This document shows, one piece after another, positions 13,936-25,772 of a DNA stretch of 64,000 nucleotides. The position numbers and the translations under genes were made by a program. This DNA comes from Codonopsis lanceolata (Eukaryota > Streptophyta > Magnoliopsida > Asterales > Campanulaceae). Under the pieces are notes generated by a model. That model saw only the letters and a list, made by a program, of their open reading frames with translations. It ran no database searches and was not told the DNA's origin. The number at the start of each line of letters is the position of its first letter. Within the stretch, counting starts at the first letter, position 1. The DNA is taken from contig CM028379.1 of the NCBI GenBank assembly GCA_013146195.2, forward strand, positions 61,586,409-61,650,408, given 5' to 3'.

Positions 13936-14229
13936 TTGTGCCTTCTCGCTCCTGCTTGCTCGCCGAGCTCATTATCAGCTCATTATCACTATACATGGTT
14001 TGTCCCTCGATACTGAAAGAAACCATCATCGACATTCCCCAGCCATACTTCTTTGTTCCTCGATACTGAGGGAAACCATTAGTAACATTCCCGATATATG
14101 CACGACCTACTCCTATATATCGATGCAAATACCTCAGAACGTGAGGTAAGATTCCGAAACGCAGGATGAAAGACCTCGACATATGAGACAAATTCCTTGG
14201 AATGTGAGGAAGGTCGTAATAAATAAAAG

Positions 14230-14760
14230 CCTAAGTGTTCACCCCATCCTTGATACAGAGGTGGGGATCAAGGGCCTCATCCTCGAGACACAAGGAAGGT
14301 CTTATTATCACCCCATCCTTAATACACGAGGTGAGGATCAATGGCCTTATCCTCGGTACACGGGGAAGGTCGCAATGAACAAGAGCGTAAATGCTCACTA
14401 ACATCCTTAGTACACGAGGTGGGGATCAATGACCTTATCCTCGGTACACGGGGAGGTCACAATCACAATGAACAAGAGTGTAAACACTCATTACCATCCT
14501 TGATACACGAGGTGGGATCAATGGCCTTATCATCGGCACACGGGGAAGGTCACAATGAACAAGAGCATAAACGCTCACTACCATCCTAGGTACACGAGGT
14601 GGGGATCAATGGTCTTATCCTCGGTACACGGGGAATGTCGTAATAAGCAAGAGCGTGAACGCTTATTGCCATCCTCGGTACACGAGGTGAGGATCAATGG
14701 ACTTATCTTTGATACACAAGGAGGGTCACAATGAACGATAGCTCAAGTGCTCACCTATCC
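14230..14760 (+). repeat. ~100-base minisatellite array with short palindromes
   Basis: Five to six copies carry an atccttgatacacgaggtgg segment, a tcctcggtacacggggaagg segment and an aagagcgtaaacgctca segment. The last is a palindrome (gagcgt..acgctc) and also appears as gagtgt..acactc at 14476. Confidence 0.85.
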
Positions 14761-15010
14761 TCGGTACGCGGGGACCAATTGTTATTTTCCTAAACATCCT
14801 CGGTACACGAGGACCAATTACTATTTTCTTTAAAGATCCTCGGTACGCTAGGACGATTTATTATTTTCTTGAAGACCCTCGGAACTCGAGGACGATTTAT
14901 TATTATCTTGAAGACCCTCGGAACACGAGGATCAATTAGTATTTTGATGAAGACCCTCAGAAAACGAGGACCATCTATGATCTTCTTTCAGATCCTCACT
15001 TAACCGAAGA
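14755..15010 (+). repeat. ~58-60-base minisatellite array
   Basis: Five copies are built on cctcggtacacgaggacc followed by an AT-rich tattttctt stretch. The core can fold (cctcg..cgagg), including variants such as cctcggaactcgagg. Confidence 0.85.
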
Positions 15011-15229
15011 CCAGTTATTTGTGGTCTTAGTGCCCACTTTATCTATCATACATCGGTCAACCTGAGCACCTACGCAAATATATCATGCCATGTTCAACAC
15101 TTAACTAAAAAGCCTTCTACGGACTCAAGACAAAATTTGCTCACTCTCGACTTGATAAGACAGAATCACAAGCAAATAGTACTCCTTACCCTTGAGGTAA
15201 ACCTCGAAGAATAAATAGTAGGGGGCTAC

Positions 15230-15577
15230 TGATGTGCACTGAAAATATACCCCCCAAAGTACCCGCCAAAAAGCCCATAACAAAGGAAGGGCCAAAGCCC
15301 AAAGCATGTAAAGCCCATGAGGCACTATACATAAATGGGTCATCCATCATTGTTAGCTCTCTCTCAATCTCTCTCTTTGAGTACATACGGGAGGCACACT
15401 CACTTTTTATTAACCGAGACTTACTCGCACACCGGAGGGTTTTGTCGGGAACCCTCCCCGCCGACTCACGGTGTTCCATTTTGCAGACTAAATAGTCAGA
15501 TATCCACCAGACGATATCATAGACCAGTCACGGATGACGAGACTTTCGACACCCCCCTCTCGTGGCATGATCATAAT
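15230..15577 (+). repeat. 3' LTR of the LARD
   Basis: Direct repeat of 9030-9380. It is preceded by a polypurine-like agtagggggctac and followed by the target duplication gaatg. Confidence 0.85.
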
Positions 15578-15582
15578 GAATG

Positions 15583-16288
15583 ATCCGTAGCGCACCTCAT
15601 GCTCATTAAGGGTATCGTAGTCTTTTCACCCAAACACGTGACTTTTTCTGATATTGGAGAAAATTGAAAATTTTAGAAAGTGGACCGACCCAAGTTTACC
15701 CCGTGTTTATAAAAAGGTTATGATCCACTGGATATGAAAAGTGACCAATTAGAGATAGTAGTTTTGTTACCTTATCACTGATATTTTTCTTAAAGAAAAT
15801 CTTTGATGCATAGTAGAAATTCTCAGGTACCTTTGTCAGAACTCAAAAGAATCCCCAACTTATGGTTATGGTCAGTTAAATTCTTAAGGATCCTCTCAAT
15901 GATGTTACAATTTGTATCCTCCACTCTAGAAAATAGTAGAAGATCATCGATCATTAGCCTTATCTAAAAGCATAAAGGATTTTCTATTTCTATACACACA
16001 CTCTGGTGAGTATATATCCATAGATATATAGCACTAAGAGGTAAGGGGATTGCAATCTCCCTGTCCACACTTATCACTTATCAATGATGCTATCATGCTA
16101 CCATTCCTAAATCAATCCAGGCCACCAGCAAATTAAAGTTTATTTTCTCACACTCTATTTTGCCAAAATCACCCTTACGAGGTTGGAAAGTTACTTCTAT
16201 TGATATGTAAGAAAAATATCATGTTGCAAGAATAACAAATTTTGTCAGGGTTCTTTTGGATATATAGATTTAGAATTCAATAATATAA
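15583..16288. other. Intergenic sequence, nothing recognised
   Basis: About 700 bases with no open frame of interest. From ~16258 the sequence (gggttcttttggatatat) loosely mirrors the end of the block near 17560-17590 in inverted orientation, which may indicate an older element around the MULE. Confidence 0.35.
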
Positions 16289-17109
16289 GAGTAATGATAT
16301 GGGTACCTAATGAGGATAAAAAATAATACACCTAATGATGTGGCATTGATGGACCCTATTTTTCACTTAATTACTAAATCAATGTTTAACTAACATTAGT
16401 TAAATTTCAATCCTAAAAGGTTTTATAAAAAATAAAACAGTAAAAAGCTATGGCTGCGATTTCTGTCCAAACAGTTGTTCTGCTTCTTCTTCTTCATCGG
16501 CGTCGGCAACCGATGGTGACATCCCGTTCCGCAAATCTAAAGGTCTCCCTCTCTATCGCAATACAATTCCTATTGTTTGCAAAACAGTAAATGGGTGCTA
16601 GGGCTGTAAATTTCCGTCCAAACCAGGGCAGAAGAAGCAAACATCGGAGTTGTGGTCGAGCAGCTGAGGAGTGACAGCCAAGGAGAAACTAGTATAAGAA
16701 ACATAAACTAATACATACTTCTGAAAAACCTTTAAATAAGAGTTCCTCAACAAAAGTAAAGAAGCCTGCCATGTAAGGAAACAAGACATCATTGGGTTAT
16801 ATGTTGTATGCCTGGATGAATAAGAGATCTAGCCGATCAAGTCCAAGGAGGATGACCCTGTTGGTTGCGAACTTGAGCATACCCAGATGCCTCCTGCCAA
16901 GAAGTAGAACGGATGTTTGGACAGAAATTGCAACCCTAGCTTTTCACTGTTTAACGTTTTTTAAACCTTTTAGGATTGAAATTTAACCAATGTTAGTTAA
17001 ACATTGAGTTAGTAATTAAGTAAAAAAAGCGGTCCATCAATGCCACATCATCTTTCACATCATTATGTGTATTATTTTTTGTACTCATTAGGTATCCATA
17101 TCATTAATC
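16289..17109. mobile_element. 821-bp MULE with ~190-bp terminal inverted repeats
   Basis: The arms 16289-16473 and 16915-17109 are inverted copies, nearly 90 percent identical by eye, beginning ga(g/t)taatgatatgg(g/a)tacc. The flanking 9-mers ataatataa (16280-16288) and taaatataa (17110-17118) match at seven of nine positions, fitting the 9-bp duplication typical of Mutator-like elements. There is no transposase. The ~440-base core is GC-richer than its surroundings and could be captured host sequence, but I do not recognise it. Confidence 0.8.
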
Positions 17110-17118
17110 TAAATATAA

Positions 17119-17589
17119 TATAGAATTTGTTTTCGATATCATAATAATTCCATTGTTTGTGTGATATATGGAATTCAATTGTAATTTTAAATCATACTTA
17201 TAATTTAGACTTCAAAATATATTCAATAGTAGTATAGTATAGGTTCAAACCCTCTTGTTCACAAAGTTTAAAATGAATTTTTATTTTTTAAAATAAACAA
17301 CATAGAGTGGTGTGGTCAACGGTGGCAGTGGAGGATGGCGGCAGTGGCAACAACTAGTGGCGGTGGAAGAAGGGTGAGTTGATATGAAGTAAGTAGTTGA
17401 TATTCCCTCTAAAATTTTAGATTTTAAATTCTTAAGTTTTGATAGAATTAGTTTTATAGAATGTGGATATTTAAAATTACAATTCAATTCAAATTCAAAA
17501 TTTAAGTTGGTTGCCAAATGAAAGAATTGGGGACTCCCCCCAATTCTGATTCCAAACAATGGAATTGAGTTATCCAAACATATCCTCGA
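17119..17589. other. Intergenic, nothing recognised
   Basis: AT-rich DNA with a purine-rich stretch near 17310-17370 (ggtggcagtggaggatggcgg). No gene is supported. Confidence 0.35.
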
Positions 17590-17815
17590 TGCAATATATA
17601 TATATATATAACAAGAAAGTTTACTAAAAATAGTAAGTTCCCGCCAAAAACTAGTCACCAAAAATAAAATGCAAATATTGTTGTTTTATAAGGGTAATTT
17701 GGTAATGACGTTGAATTATCCATCGTTTTAAAACAAAACTGTGGGCAACCCACTGTTTTGTTTGATGAGAGTCTTACCCTATAAGCCGGCATGTGTTTAT
17801 TCATCAAAATTGACA

Positions 17816-18268
17816 ATGGCGACCAAATCTTCTTCAAAACCCACAAAACCCCGAAACCAAACGCCGTCATCAACACCCCCTTCTAGATCATCTTCATCTT
17901 CTCTGACCTCCCATTTCGCTATGATTGAGCTCAAGCAAAGAATCCTCTCTTCTCTCTCTAAACTCTCCGACAGAGACACCCACCAGATCGCCGTCGAAGA
18001 CCTTCAAAACATTATCCAAACCCTCACACCAGACGACGTCCTAATGCTTCTCAACTGCCTTTATGACTCCACTAATGACCTTCAACTAGTCGTCAAGAAG
18101 GAATCTCTCCACCTCATCTTTCTCCTCTGTGCGACCTACCCCGATTCCATCGCCATCCATTTGACAAATATCATAGCCAGCATTGTCAAGAGGCTTAATG
18201 ACCCATATTGTCATGTGTTTGGTATTATAGCTTTTGTTATCATATATATGAAAATTTTGGGTATTTGA
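17816..18268 (+). pseudogene. TORTIFOLIA1/SPIRAL2-like N-terminal fragment
   Basis: From the ATG at 17816 the translation has a Ser/Pro/Lys-rich leader of ~36 residues. It continues into MIELKQRILSSLSKLSDRDT, then HQIAVEDLQNIIQTLTPDD, LLNCLYD, VKKESLHLIFLLCATYPDS and IVKRLNDPYC. This order matches the first TOG/HEAT repeats of the plant microtubule-binding TORTIFOLIA1/SPIRAL2 family. After residue ~131 the similarity ends and the frame runs 20 unrelated residues to a stop at 18268. Family members are several hundred residues long and no downstream exon was found, so this is a truncated copy. It could still be transcribed as a short protein. Confidence 0.78.
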
Positions 18269-20384
18269 TTTCAAGAATTTTTAACTTTAATCTATTAGAT
18301 TTTACCTTTAATTTAACCACCATGAATCACGTGTCTCATCTTCTGGATTGGTAGGTTTCGATTCTATATTTGGAAGTTATCCCAGGGCTGGGAAGCAACC
18401 ACGAATATTTAGGTACCTTTATATCCTCAATAAACTTCAATTTAGCTTTCGATTTTCTATTTGGATTTATGTTTTATGGGTTTCTTTTCTTTTTCATTTT
18501 TTCATCACAACATCAAATTAAAATGCAATTCAGAAATTGTATTATAATATAATTACATTTTATTACTATATAAGTTATACTAGAATTGCATTTTGAAGTT
18601 GTGAAATGTTAGGTCTAGGGTTACAAATGGAGAGATTTGTGGGACAAATACGTTTACCAGATGGGAAGAAGTGTATGCATCTACCGAGAATGGGAGGAGG
18701 GAGGTGAGGTACAATTTGAAATGGCGGGATAGAACTTTGACAAGGCTATGGTGACTCCAATTCTTGAACATTCTGATTCAACAAGTCCATTTTTTCTTAT
18801 TAGTATGATAAGGTGCCATGTATGTTGATCCCTTTGAGGCCTTGCTGATGTAGAAGACTTATTTTTTTTCCAGAAAAGCATCTTCTTCTTTGTTCATGCT
18901 ATATGGTACTGCAAAGAAGAGTCAAGAATGTCTGAATGCTCTACGTACCTCTTATGGCCATCCTCTCACGACTGTCGAAACGAACAAGCCTACCCATCAA
19001 AACAAGCCCAAGACCTTCTGAAATCTTTTACCATTCCCGGCTTCTGGCGGACTTTTGAAATATCTTCAGCTCTCGTGGTTGTCGAGAAAGAGAAAAGATT
19101 AAGGCATATGTCTTATCTCTTTGCGTCTCTGGAGAAATCACTTACTTCGAATTCTTACTTCGTCATCAATTTCAAAGCTTAAATCGAAAAGAGAAGTCGT
19201 TGATTGGTAGAACTCAACTGTTACAAGTACATAGCTTTTCTTTTTAGTATTTATTGATTTCCCCCCAAATTCTCTTTGGCATGTGTTTTTTTTTTTTGGG
19301 TTTATTCAGGTTGATCTTTGATTTCTCTCTCACACACCCACATCGAACAATTTCTCCTCCCATCTCTTTCCAGAGATGCTCTTTCCTCCTTACTCTACAG
19401 TAAACCCACCCCACCATTGCTAGGTTTTATAACTTTCCCCTTAGTTAGTAGAAAGTGAACTAAAATCAGTTAAATCAACATTCTAATAAGCAGCGGAAGA
19501 CGCACCAGTAATTTCTCCCTAATTTTTAAAAACTTTTCAGTATGTTCACTCTAGAAGTTTAATCTACAGTCGTTTCCCTCGGTAAGTTTGCTAATCTGCT
19601 TTATCTGGTCTCACCTATTTCTTTTTTTCTTGATTGTTGAACTCATTTCAATCTAAATCTTTAAAGTTATGATTTTTTCGAAAATTTATTGTGTTTTTTT
19701 TTGTGGTTTTATAATGCATCAACTAATTTTAGACTATTGACATTATTGTCCACTTTTACTAATTTTACATTATTTGTCTCTTATTTTTAGCCATTAAAAT
19801 AGAGAAATTTCAAATGAATATGTTGTCTTGTCGTTGATGATATTTAAGGGTTTTTGTCTTGAAATAGTAGTTGTTATAGGTTGCCAGCACATAAATGACA
19901 TTTTCTTGCTCTGATCTTTGCAGGAATCAAAATTGACCACCTCGACTCAGAAAACCCCGTCCTCTACATCAATTTCTCCCCAGGTTTTCTTTTAGTTTTG
20001 CTTTCTTTCCCACTATTTGTTCTCTTTGCTTGCTTTGAAATTGGAGTTAACATTTAATTGGTTCATGTCTCTATTTCCTCACCCTAAAATTGGGTTTATA
20101 CCCCAATTTTTCTTTTTTAATTTGTCAAGCAGAAAATGCTTGGAAATTGTTTGAGAACATGAGTAGAACGAAACGTCCACCCATGATCTTTTTCCATCAC
20201 CAAAATGATTTTTTATCGCACAAGAAGAGGTAAGCCAAAATCATCCATCTATTGTGATTTAATCAGCAATTGAGTCCTTTTCTTTTCGATTTTTCGTCAC
20301 AAGAAGAGGCAAGCCGAAATCATCCGTCTACATTGTTCAAAAAAGTTATGTTTCACATTTCATTTTTATTACCTAATTGTTGTT
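18269..20384. other. Exon-like pieces of unknown origin
   Basis: I recognise no gene. Short GC-richer blocks with possible splice borders occur near 18872-19060, 19924-19982 (..CAG before, GT after; reads IKIDHLDSENPVLYINFSP) and 20136-20229 (reads WKLFENMSRTKRPPMIFF). They look like scattered exons but no family is evident. Confidence 0.3.
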
Positions 20385-20793
20385 GGTTCCTGAATTATCA
20401 AACTCAAACTGTGCTAAGTTCAAGTTTCATCTAATTGGGCTGATGCATTCTAAAGTGTAATTTGGAGTTGTAAATTTGTAATTTACTTAATTTGGTCGGT
20501 TTTATGTGCATTTGGATTACCAATTTAGATACAATAGAAACCTTAAAACCCTTAAAAGTACAAAAAAACAGACAAACAACAAAAACCTAAAAAACGGGGC
20601 TGAGCGGTCGCTCAGTCCAAAGCACTGGGCGACCGCGCAAAATCCAGTAGCAAGGCTCAAAGGTTCTTTTATCAAGCATCCGCTCAGCCTAACCACTGAG
20701 CGATGGCTCAGTCCCAAAACTCAATATGCCTTTGTCCAAAACCCAAACAAACTGGCCTGTTTCCTGGTTAATCGAGCCATCACATTCTCAACA

Positions 20794-21218
20794 GTTGCTG
20801 AATTAGTTAATTTAAATTGTGCTAAGTTGTTAAAGCTATCATTTAATTGGGCTGTGCTAATTCATTTTAAAGTGTTGTTTGGAGTTGTACATTGCTTAAT
20901 TTGGTGGTTTATATGAGTATTTGGATTGCGAATTTAGTAAATTGAGAGGTTATTGGTGTTTTAAAGTTGCGAGATTGGGATCATATGAGTGAGCGTTAAT
21001 TGGTTACTGAATTAGTTAATTTAAATTGTGTTAAGTTGTTAAAGCTATCATTTAATTGGGTTATGCTGATTCATTTTAAAGTGTCATTTGGACTTGTACA
21101 TTTGCTTAATTTGGTGGTTTATATGAGTATTTGGATCGTCAATTTAGTAAATTGAGAGGTTATTAGTGTTTCGAAGTTGCGAGATTGGGATCATATGAGA
21201 CTATGAGTGAGCGTTAAG
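20794..21218 (+). repeat. ~210-base tandem duplication
   Basis: Copies 20794-21002 and 21003-21218 both run from gtt(g/a)ctgaattagttaa to gagcgttaa(t/g) and are very similar. A more diverged partial third copy lies at ~20385-20528, separated by ~265 bases that contain the short palindrome gagcggtcgctc. Confidence 0.85.
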
Positions 21219-22159
21219 AAGGATTTGTTTGGTTTAGGAGAAACTTTAGACAAAGAGCAGTCGAATAATTCACATTTTTAATAGGTTTTGATGAAAAGAC
21301 AAACTAATTCACCTAAGCCTAGCACAATCATTTTTCTGTGTTTTTTCGTTGAAACATAAACTTTTTTAAAGAAGATACCTGAAACATTTCTTTCCATCCG
21401 CAACCCCATTTTTTATGTCTCTATTTCAACAGCTCGATAACTTTCAAAGAACTCTCAATCTTTAAGAATGAAATTCTTTCAAGGTTATGATGAGTTGTGG
21501 TTGTATGTGATTTGAATAGAGCAGAATGCTATAAAAGGACTCATAGTGGATTTTGGTTGTATTGGTATGGTGGAGGGGGTTGGGAAGAGTTTAATGAATA
21601 ATTTTTTTATCTCATTCCATTGAAGTTCAAATTTTCAGACGAAAGGGGCTAGATTTTAAATTTTCTCTTTTGCTGGCAAGGGAGAAGGGACTGTACTAAA
21701 GTAATTCTTAGTAGTAATTTTTATTCCTAAACAACATTAAACTGTTCAAATTCGTACATACAAGTCAACTCCTCTTATTGTTTATGAAGGATTTGTGTCT
21801 CAGTGCCTTATTATCTCATTGCCTCATTGGTGATATAATACAAAACCATTGTTCATTTTCTTCCTTTTTCGCATTGAGGTGATAATGTGGACATATCCAC
21901 CAAACACAAGTATATCATTGTACGAAGTATTCTTTGTTATCCCCGTCGATAAGTAGTAATGCTTAAACTGAACAACTCCCAAAAAGAGCCACGACCCATA
22001 TACAAAGTATGTAGATTAAGGAGTCTCCAGCTAACAAAGTTGGTAACATTCTTTGAAACTACTTTGCCAAGAAACTGTGTATTAACTCCACCAATAACTA
22101 TTCTATTTCTTTGATAGCCTTATCAATCAAAATATTAATTACAACAAAAAATATGTTGC

Positions 22160-22354
22160 ATGGTTTATTCGAGCATCACTTCGTATCTGTCAGGGAGATA
22201 CTCATTTGTCTACTTCAAGCACCCCGACAAATCTTATCAAGCCAAGGATTCTTTTCGAGGCACCGTTCTTTATGGCAATGAAAGTGCGACAATTGTTGTT
22301 GAGAGTAAAATCATTTGTTTCAATCTTTTCTTTCATCCTTCTGATTTTTTTTAA
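22160..22354 (+). other. Unassigned open frame, exon-like
   Basis: Reads RYSFVYFKHPDKSYQAKDSF and then RGTVLYGNESATIVVESK before AT-rich sequence. Composition is more coding-like than the neighbourhood, but I cannot place it in a family. Confidence 0.25.
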
Positions 22355-23151
22355 AATTTGATCTCTTTTTATTACCCGTTAAAATCGGATACTTTTGAAA
22401 AAGTAGCATGATCATATTAATTCCGTATAAGAAAGTGCAAATGAAAAGTATGATTTTCTTAAATAATTTTTTGATGTTAGAAAGTAGTAAAATTTAAAGA
22501 TTTGGATTTGCAAGTTCAATATGTCCATAGGCTGTGGAGGGTAAATACATTTGTTTGAATATTTTCTCCCCTCCTCTATTGTTTCCTCTCTTTTAACAAA
22601 TTTCCCTGCTTTGACTTTTATTTAATTGTTTAGTTAATTATCATCTTCCCATTTTTTTCAATATATATGTTCATTTACACTTATAATTACTTATTTTTCA
22701 TTGGAGGCTTTGGCCTATGATTTTCAACCACAATGCAGATTTAGTAAAATGGGGGTTGCATAAATTGCAAGCTTTGACTTTACAGATTTGTAGATTTGAG
22801 TAAAATGGGGGCTGAATTCATTAGGGTTTTCAAGTTTTTTGATGAATGATTGGTTCCGTTACTGAATATAAGCGAAAATCAGGATATGGTTGTTTTCAAT
22901 TTTTATATCTCTTAGTAAGGTTATGTTGTTTTAAGAGTCTTTCCATGTTTTCTGTTATGCTTTGTCATGAATGTTGTATTGATGTAATATTCGTTTGAGA
23001 TATTGTTTGCTTTATTTTTACACTTTGACGTTTGATGCTTACTTCACGTCAATCCCTACATTCATCAACTAAAGCTATGTGATTTTGGGAGTGCAAAGAT
23101 GTTGGTATGTACCTTTTCTCAAAGTTTGAAATTACTGAGATTGTCACAAGT

Positions 23152-25124
23152 TGTTGGTCCGCAATAAAGCTCAAATAGGCTAGAGGGAGGGGGGGTGAAT
23201 AGCCTATGATACCACATTAAAAACTTTTTTTTTGGATATGCATGAAGTATAGGTTTTAGTGGCATAAACGGTAGACTTGTCGAGCATGTCTGCTGTCGGC
23301 TAGAACAATATAGAACAGAACAGAATACTTGCTCTTAGCAGAGTTGTGAACTCTGCTGGTGAACCGTTAGTAAAACAAAAGCCTGTTTAGAAAGAGTTTA
23401 TGCAGCGGAAATATTTAGGCTTAGGTTTTAAGAAGTGTTAAGTAGCCGTACACGATTATATGATCAGAACAACATCATACTTAATCCTTCTTCCAAAATG
23501 CAGGTTTTAGGAAGTCATTGAAATGTGGCTTTTCAAAAGATAAATCTGTTTATTAAAAGCACATAGAGAGATAAGGATTGGAAGATGAATAATTGAAAGA
23601 ACATCTGAATTTATTCAAGGATAAATTACAGATTACATCAACCTAGACTCTCTGTGAAAATTTTATGTTCTCATCTTCATCAATCCCCAAATCTTGTACT
23701 TAATCATTTATAGACAAACTCTTAAGTACAAAGGACAATAGGAGATGCGATGAGAAACAGTAATGAGAAGATACTATGGTTATTCGTTCAGATAATAAAT
23801 ATTTGAACAAATTAGTGCAAAGCACTCGACCTCCTAAGATGATTGATTATTACACAATCAACAACATTTGTATCGAAATACAAATCTGAAGATATGAATG
23901 TAATATAAACAGACAGCTCTTCATCTTCCTTGGGCAACATCTGGGTTCAATCTTCAAATTGATCAACGACTTGACCTTTAGATTTAGAAATAGATTTACG
24001 AAGCGAAGAAGGATAAAGAACTCAAATCAAGAAGCTGGGTTCTTCGAAGAAGGATGAAGAACTCAAATTTCTAAGAAGGTAAGCTCACTGCAACCAGGAT
24101 GTAGAGATCTGAGATGCGTTGGTGAAGACGATCTCGTTGTCGATCTCTTTTCTTCTTCGAAGTTCTTGGTGCAGAGTCAGAGACTTTTTGTCGTCGTGTT
24201 CATCGTCGTCACTTTGAAGAGTAGAAGAGATATCATTTTTCTATTGATCGTTGTCAAGATGATCGTTGAGATTTTGAAGATAAACTTTCTATCCGTTAGA
24301 GATGTTGTATGTTGAAATCCACTGGATAGAGATGTGTTGTTCAGCTGGACCTTTCACCGATGGATAAAGGCTTTGTCTTCAAGATCTGGTTGTCGTCGGT
24401 GTCATTGATAGCTCTGAAAAGTGAGTCGGCGTCGATGCCTTGTTTAAATGATATGTCCAATAAAGTAGATGTTTTTCAGATCACATGAGAGAGAAAAGAT
24501 CTTGCAGTATCAATGGTGTCAGGCTTCAAAGACTTTGATGTTTTCTTTCGAAGCTTGGGCACTTTTTTGTCTTTGTCTTGATTTGTTGTAGTCTTGACTT
24601 CTCTGAAGCACGTGCAGAGTAAAGTCTGCTGGTATGATGTTCAAGGGTGAGTCTATCTTTGAAAGAATGGCTGCCGTTCGTTGATGTGAACATTCAAACC
24701 GTAACAGGTATGCTGGTGGGTCTTCAAGGTGTCTTCGAGGTGCACTTGACAAGTTTGCTGGTGAGGAATCCTTTGAGACTTTGTCACTGTAGCACGTCTG
24801 CTGGTGGCGAGTCTTTAGGGTGCCCTTTAGTACATTCAACAAGTCTGCTGGTGACGAGTTTTATGAAGAGCCTTTTGAGACTTCAGCAAGTCTGCTGGTG
24901 CTTGTGCATATGAGGTGCTGTTCTGTTCAATCATCTGTGAGGAGGTTAGGACTAGACTAGGATGACCTAATCTAAGACATATGTGTTGTCAAACAAGCTG
25001 CCACACTAACCGGTACGCAGACCTTTTAGCCACTTGTTATGACACACAGTAATGGAAACAAACAAATCAAAATATTAGGGATATGCAACAAGATAATTTG
25101 ATTATCAAGAAGCATATTCCAACA
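23152..25124 (+). mobile_element. Solo LTR (1973 bp) inside the kinase-fragment intron
   Basis: Starts TGTTGGTCCG and ends ATTCCAACA, so the termini TGTTGG/CCAACA are inverted. The 5-base sequence caagt directly flanks both ends (23147-23151 and 25125-25129). No second LTR or internal domain is present, as expected after LTR-LTR recombination. The ctagagggagggggggtgaa motif near 23180 recalls plant SIRE-type copia LTRs, but this lineage call is weak. Removing the insert restores a ~75-base intron. Confidence 0.82.
24620..24905 (+). repeat. Imperfect ~60-base repeats in the solo LTR
   Basis: The core a(a)gtctgctggt(g) occurs about six times (near 24626, 24710, 24755, 24796, 24841 and 24888), often followed by gacgag or gcgag and a ttgagact stretch. 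Confidence 0.7.
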
Positions 25125-25514
25125 CAAGTGTTGATATTAATCTGATTTGTTGCAGGTACTAGGGGAACTCAAATTGATCTTTGGGGCACCAGAATATACA
25201 AATGAAATTAATATTTGGTGTGTTTGGGATGAACTACTTTTGGGGGAAGGTTAGATTTTGCTACTTTCTCTAGTAGCTTCTTATTCCTAGATATTCCACT
25301 TCATCTCATTGGGAGGCAATGCAAGAATGAACCTATAATTTGCAGAATGCGTACATGAGATTATTGGTCTAATTTGGAAATGTCACTATTATATATGTTG
25401 TTATGTGGTTGTGATATTAATGGATGGAAAATTATGAGTAGTTAGTATGTCCACATTAAGAAGCTATAACTATTTTGACTTTCAGAGTCTTTTTTTTTTT
25501 TTGCAAATATTATA

Positions 25515-25772
25515 CTCCCGCTGTTTCTAAATAATAATTGTTTTCCTTTTATTTTTTGTCTGTTCCAAAATAATTATCTTCATTCAAAACTTTCATTTTT
25601 AAGAAAACACTTTTACCAATTCCCCCTTACTTTTTCTACTTTTAATTATGGTCACAAGTTTAAGGGTATTAAAAAAAATCACACAATACACTAATATTTA
25701 TATTACAGTCAATTATTTTTCGTTAAACGATATGGCGTGTCAAAGAAGACAATTATTTAAAAATAGAGGAAG
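25515..25772. repeat. Stowaway-type MITE
   Basis: 258 bases flanked by TA. The ends ctcccgctgtttctaaata and the inverted tatttaaaaatagaggaag pair. It shares interior pieces (cttttaccaattcccc, gtcaattattttt) with copies at 1654, 39782 and 46955. Confidence 0.8.

Larger units (their letters stand above)
23048..25250 (+). pseudogene. GSK3/SHAGGY-type protein kinase exon fragments
   Basis: Exon-like block 23048-23104 reads VNPYIHQLKLCDFGSAKML and then GTATGT. It contains the kinase DFG motif in the form LCDFGSAK that is characteristic of plant GSK3/SHAGGY kinases, and it ends where that family has an intron. The second block, 25144-25250 after ttgttgcag, carries degenerate matches to YRAPELIFGATEYT..IDIWS..ELLLG: LIFGAPEYTNEINIW and ELLLGEG are legible. 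The start of that exon is missing and an in-frame stop is present, and the acceptor before the first block is lost. A 1.97-kb solo LTR lies in the intron between them. No other kinase exons were found, so it is non-functional. Confidence 0.75.

Noticed and set aside
16258..17590. Larger PIF/Harbinger- or hAT-like element around the 821-bp MULE
   Set aside because: The outer ends (gggttcttttggatat and the inverted ggatatgtttggata) look alike, but no target duplication or extended pairing could be shown.
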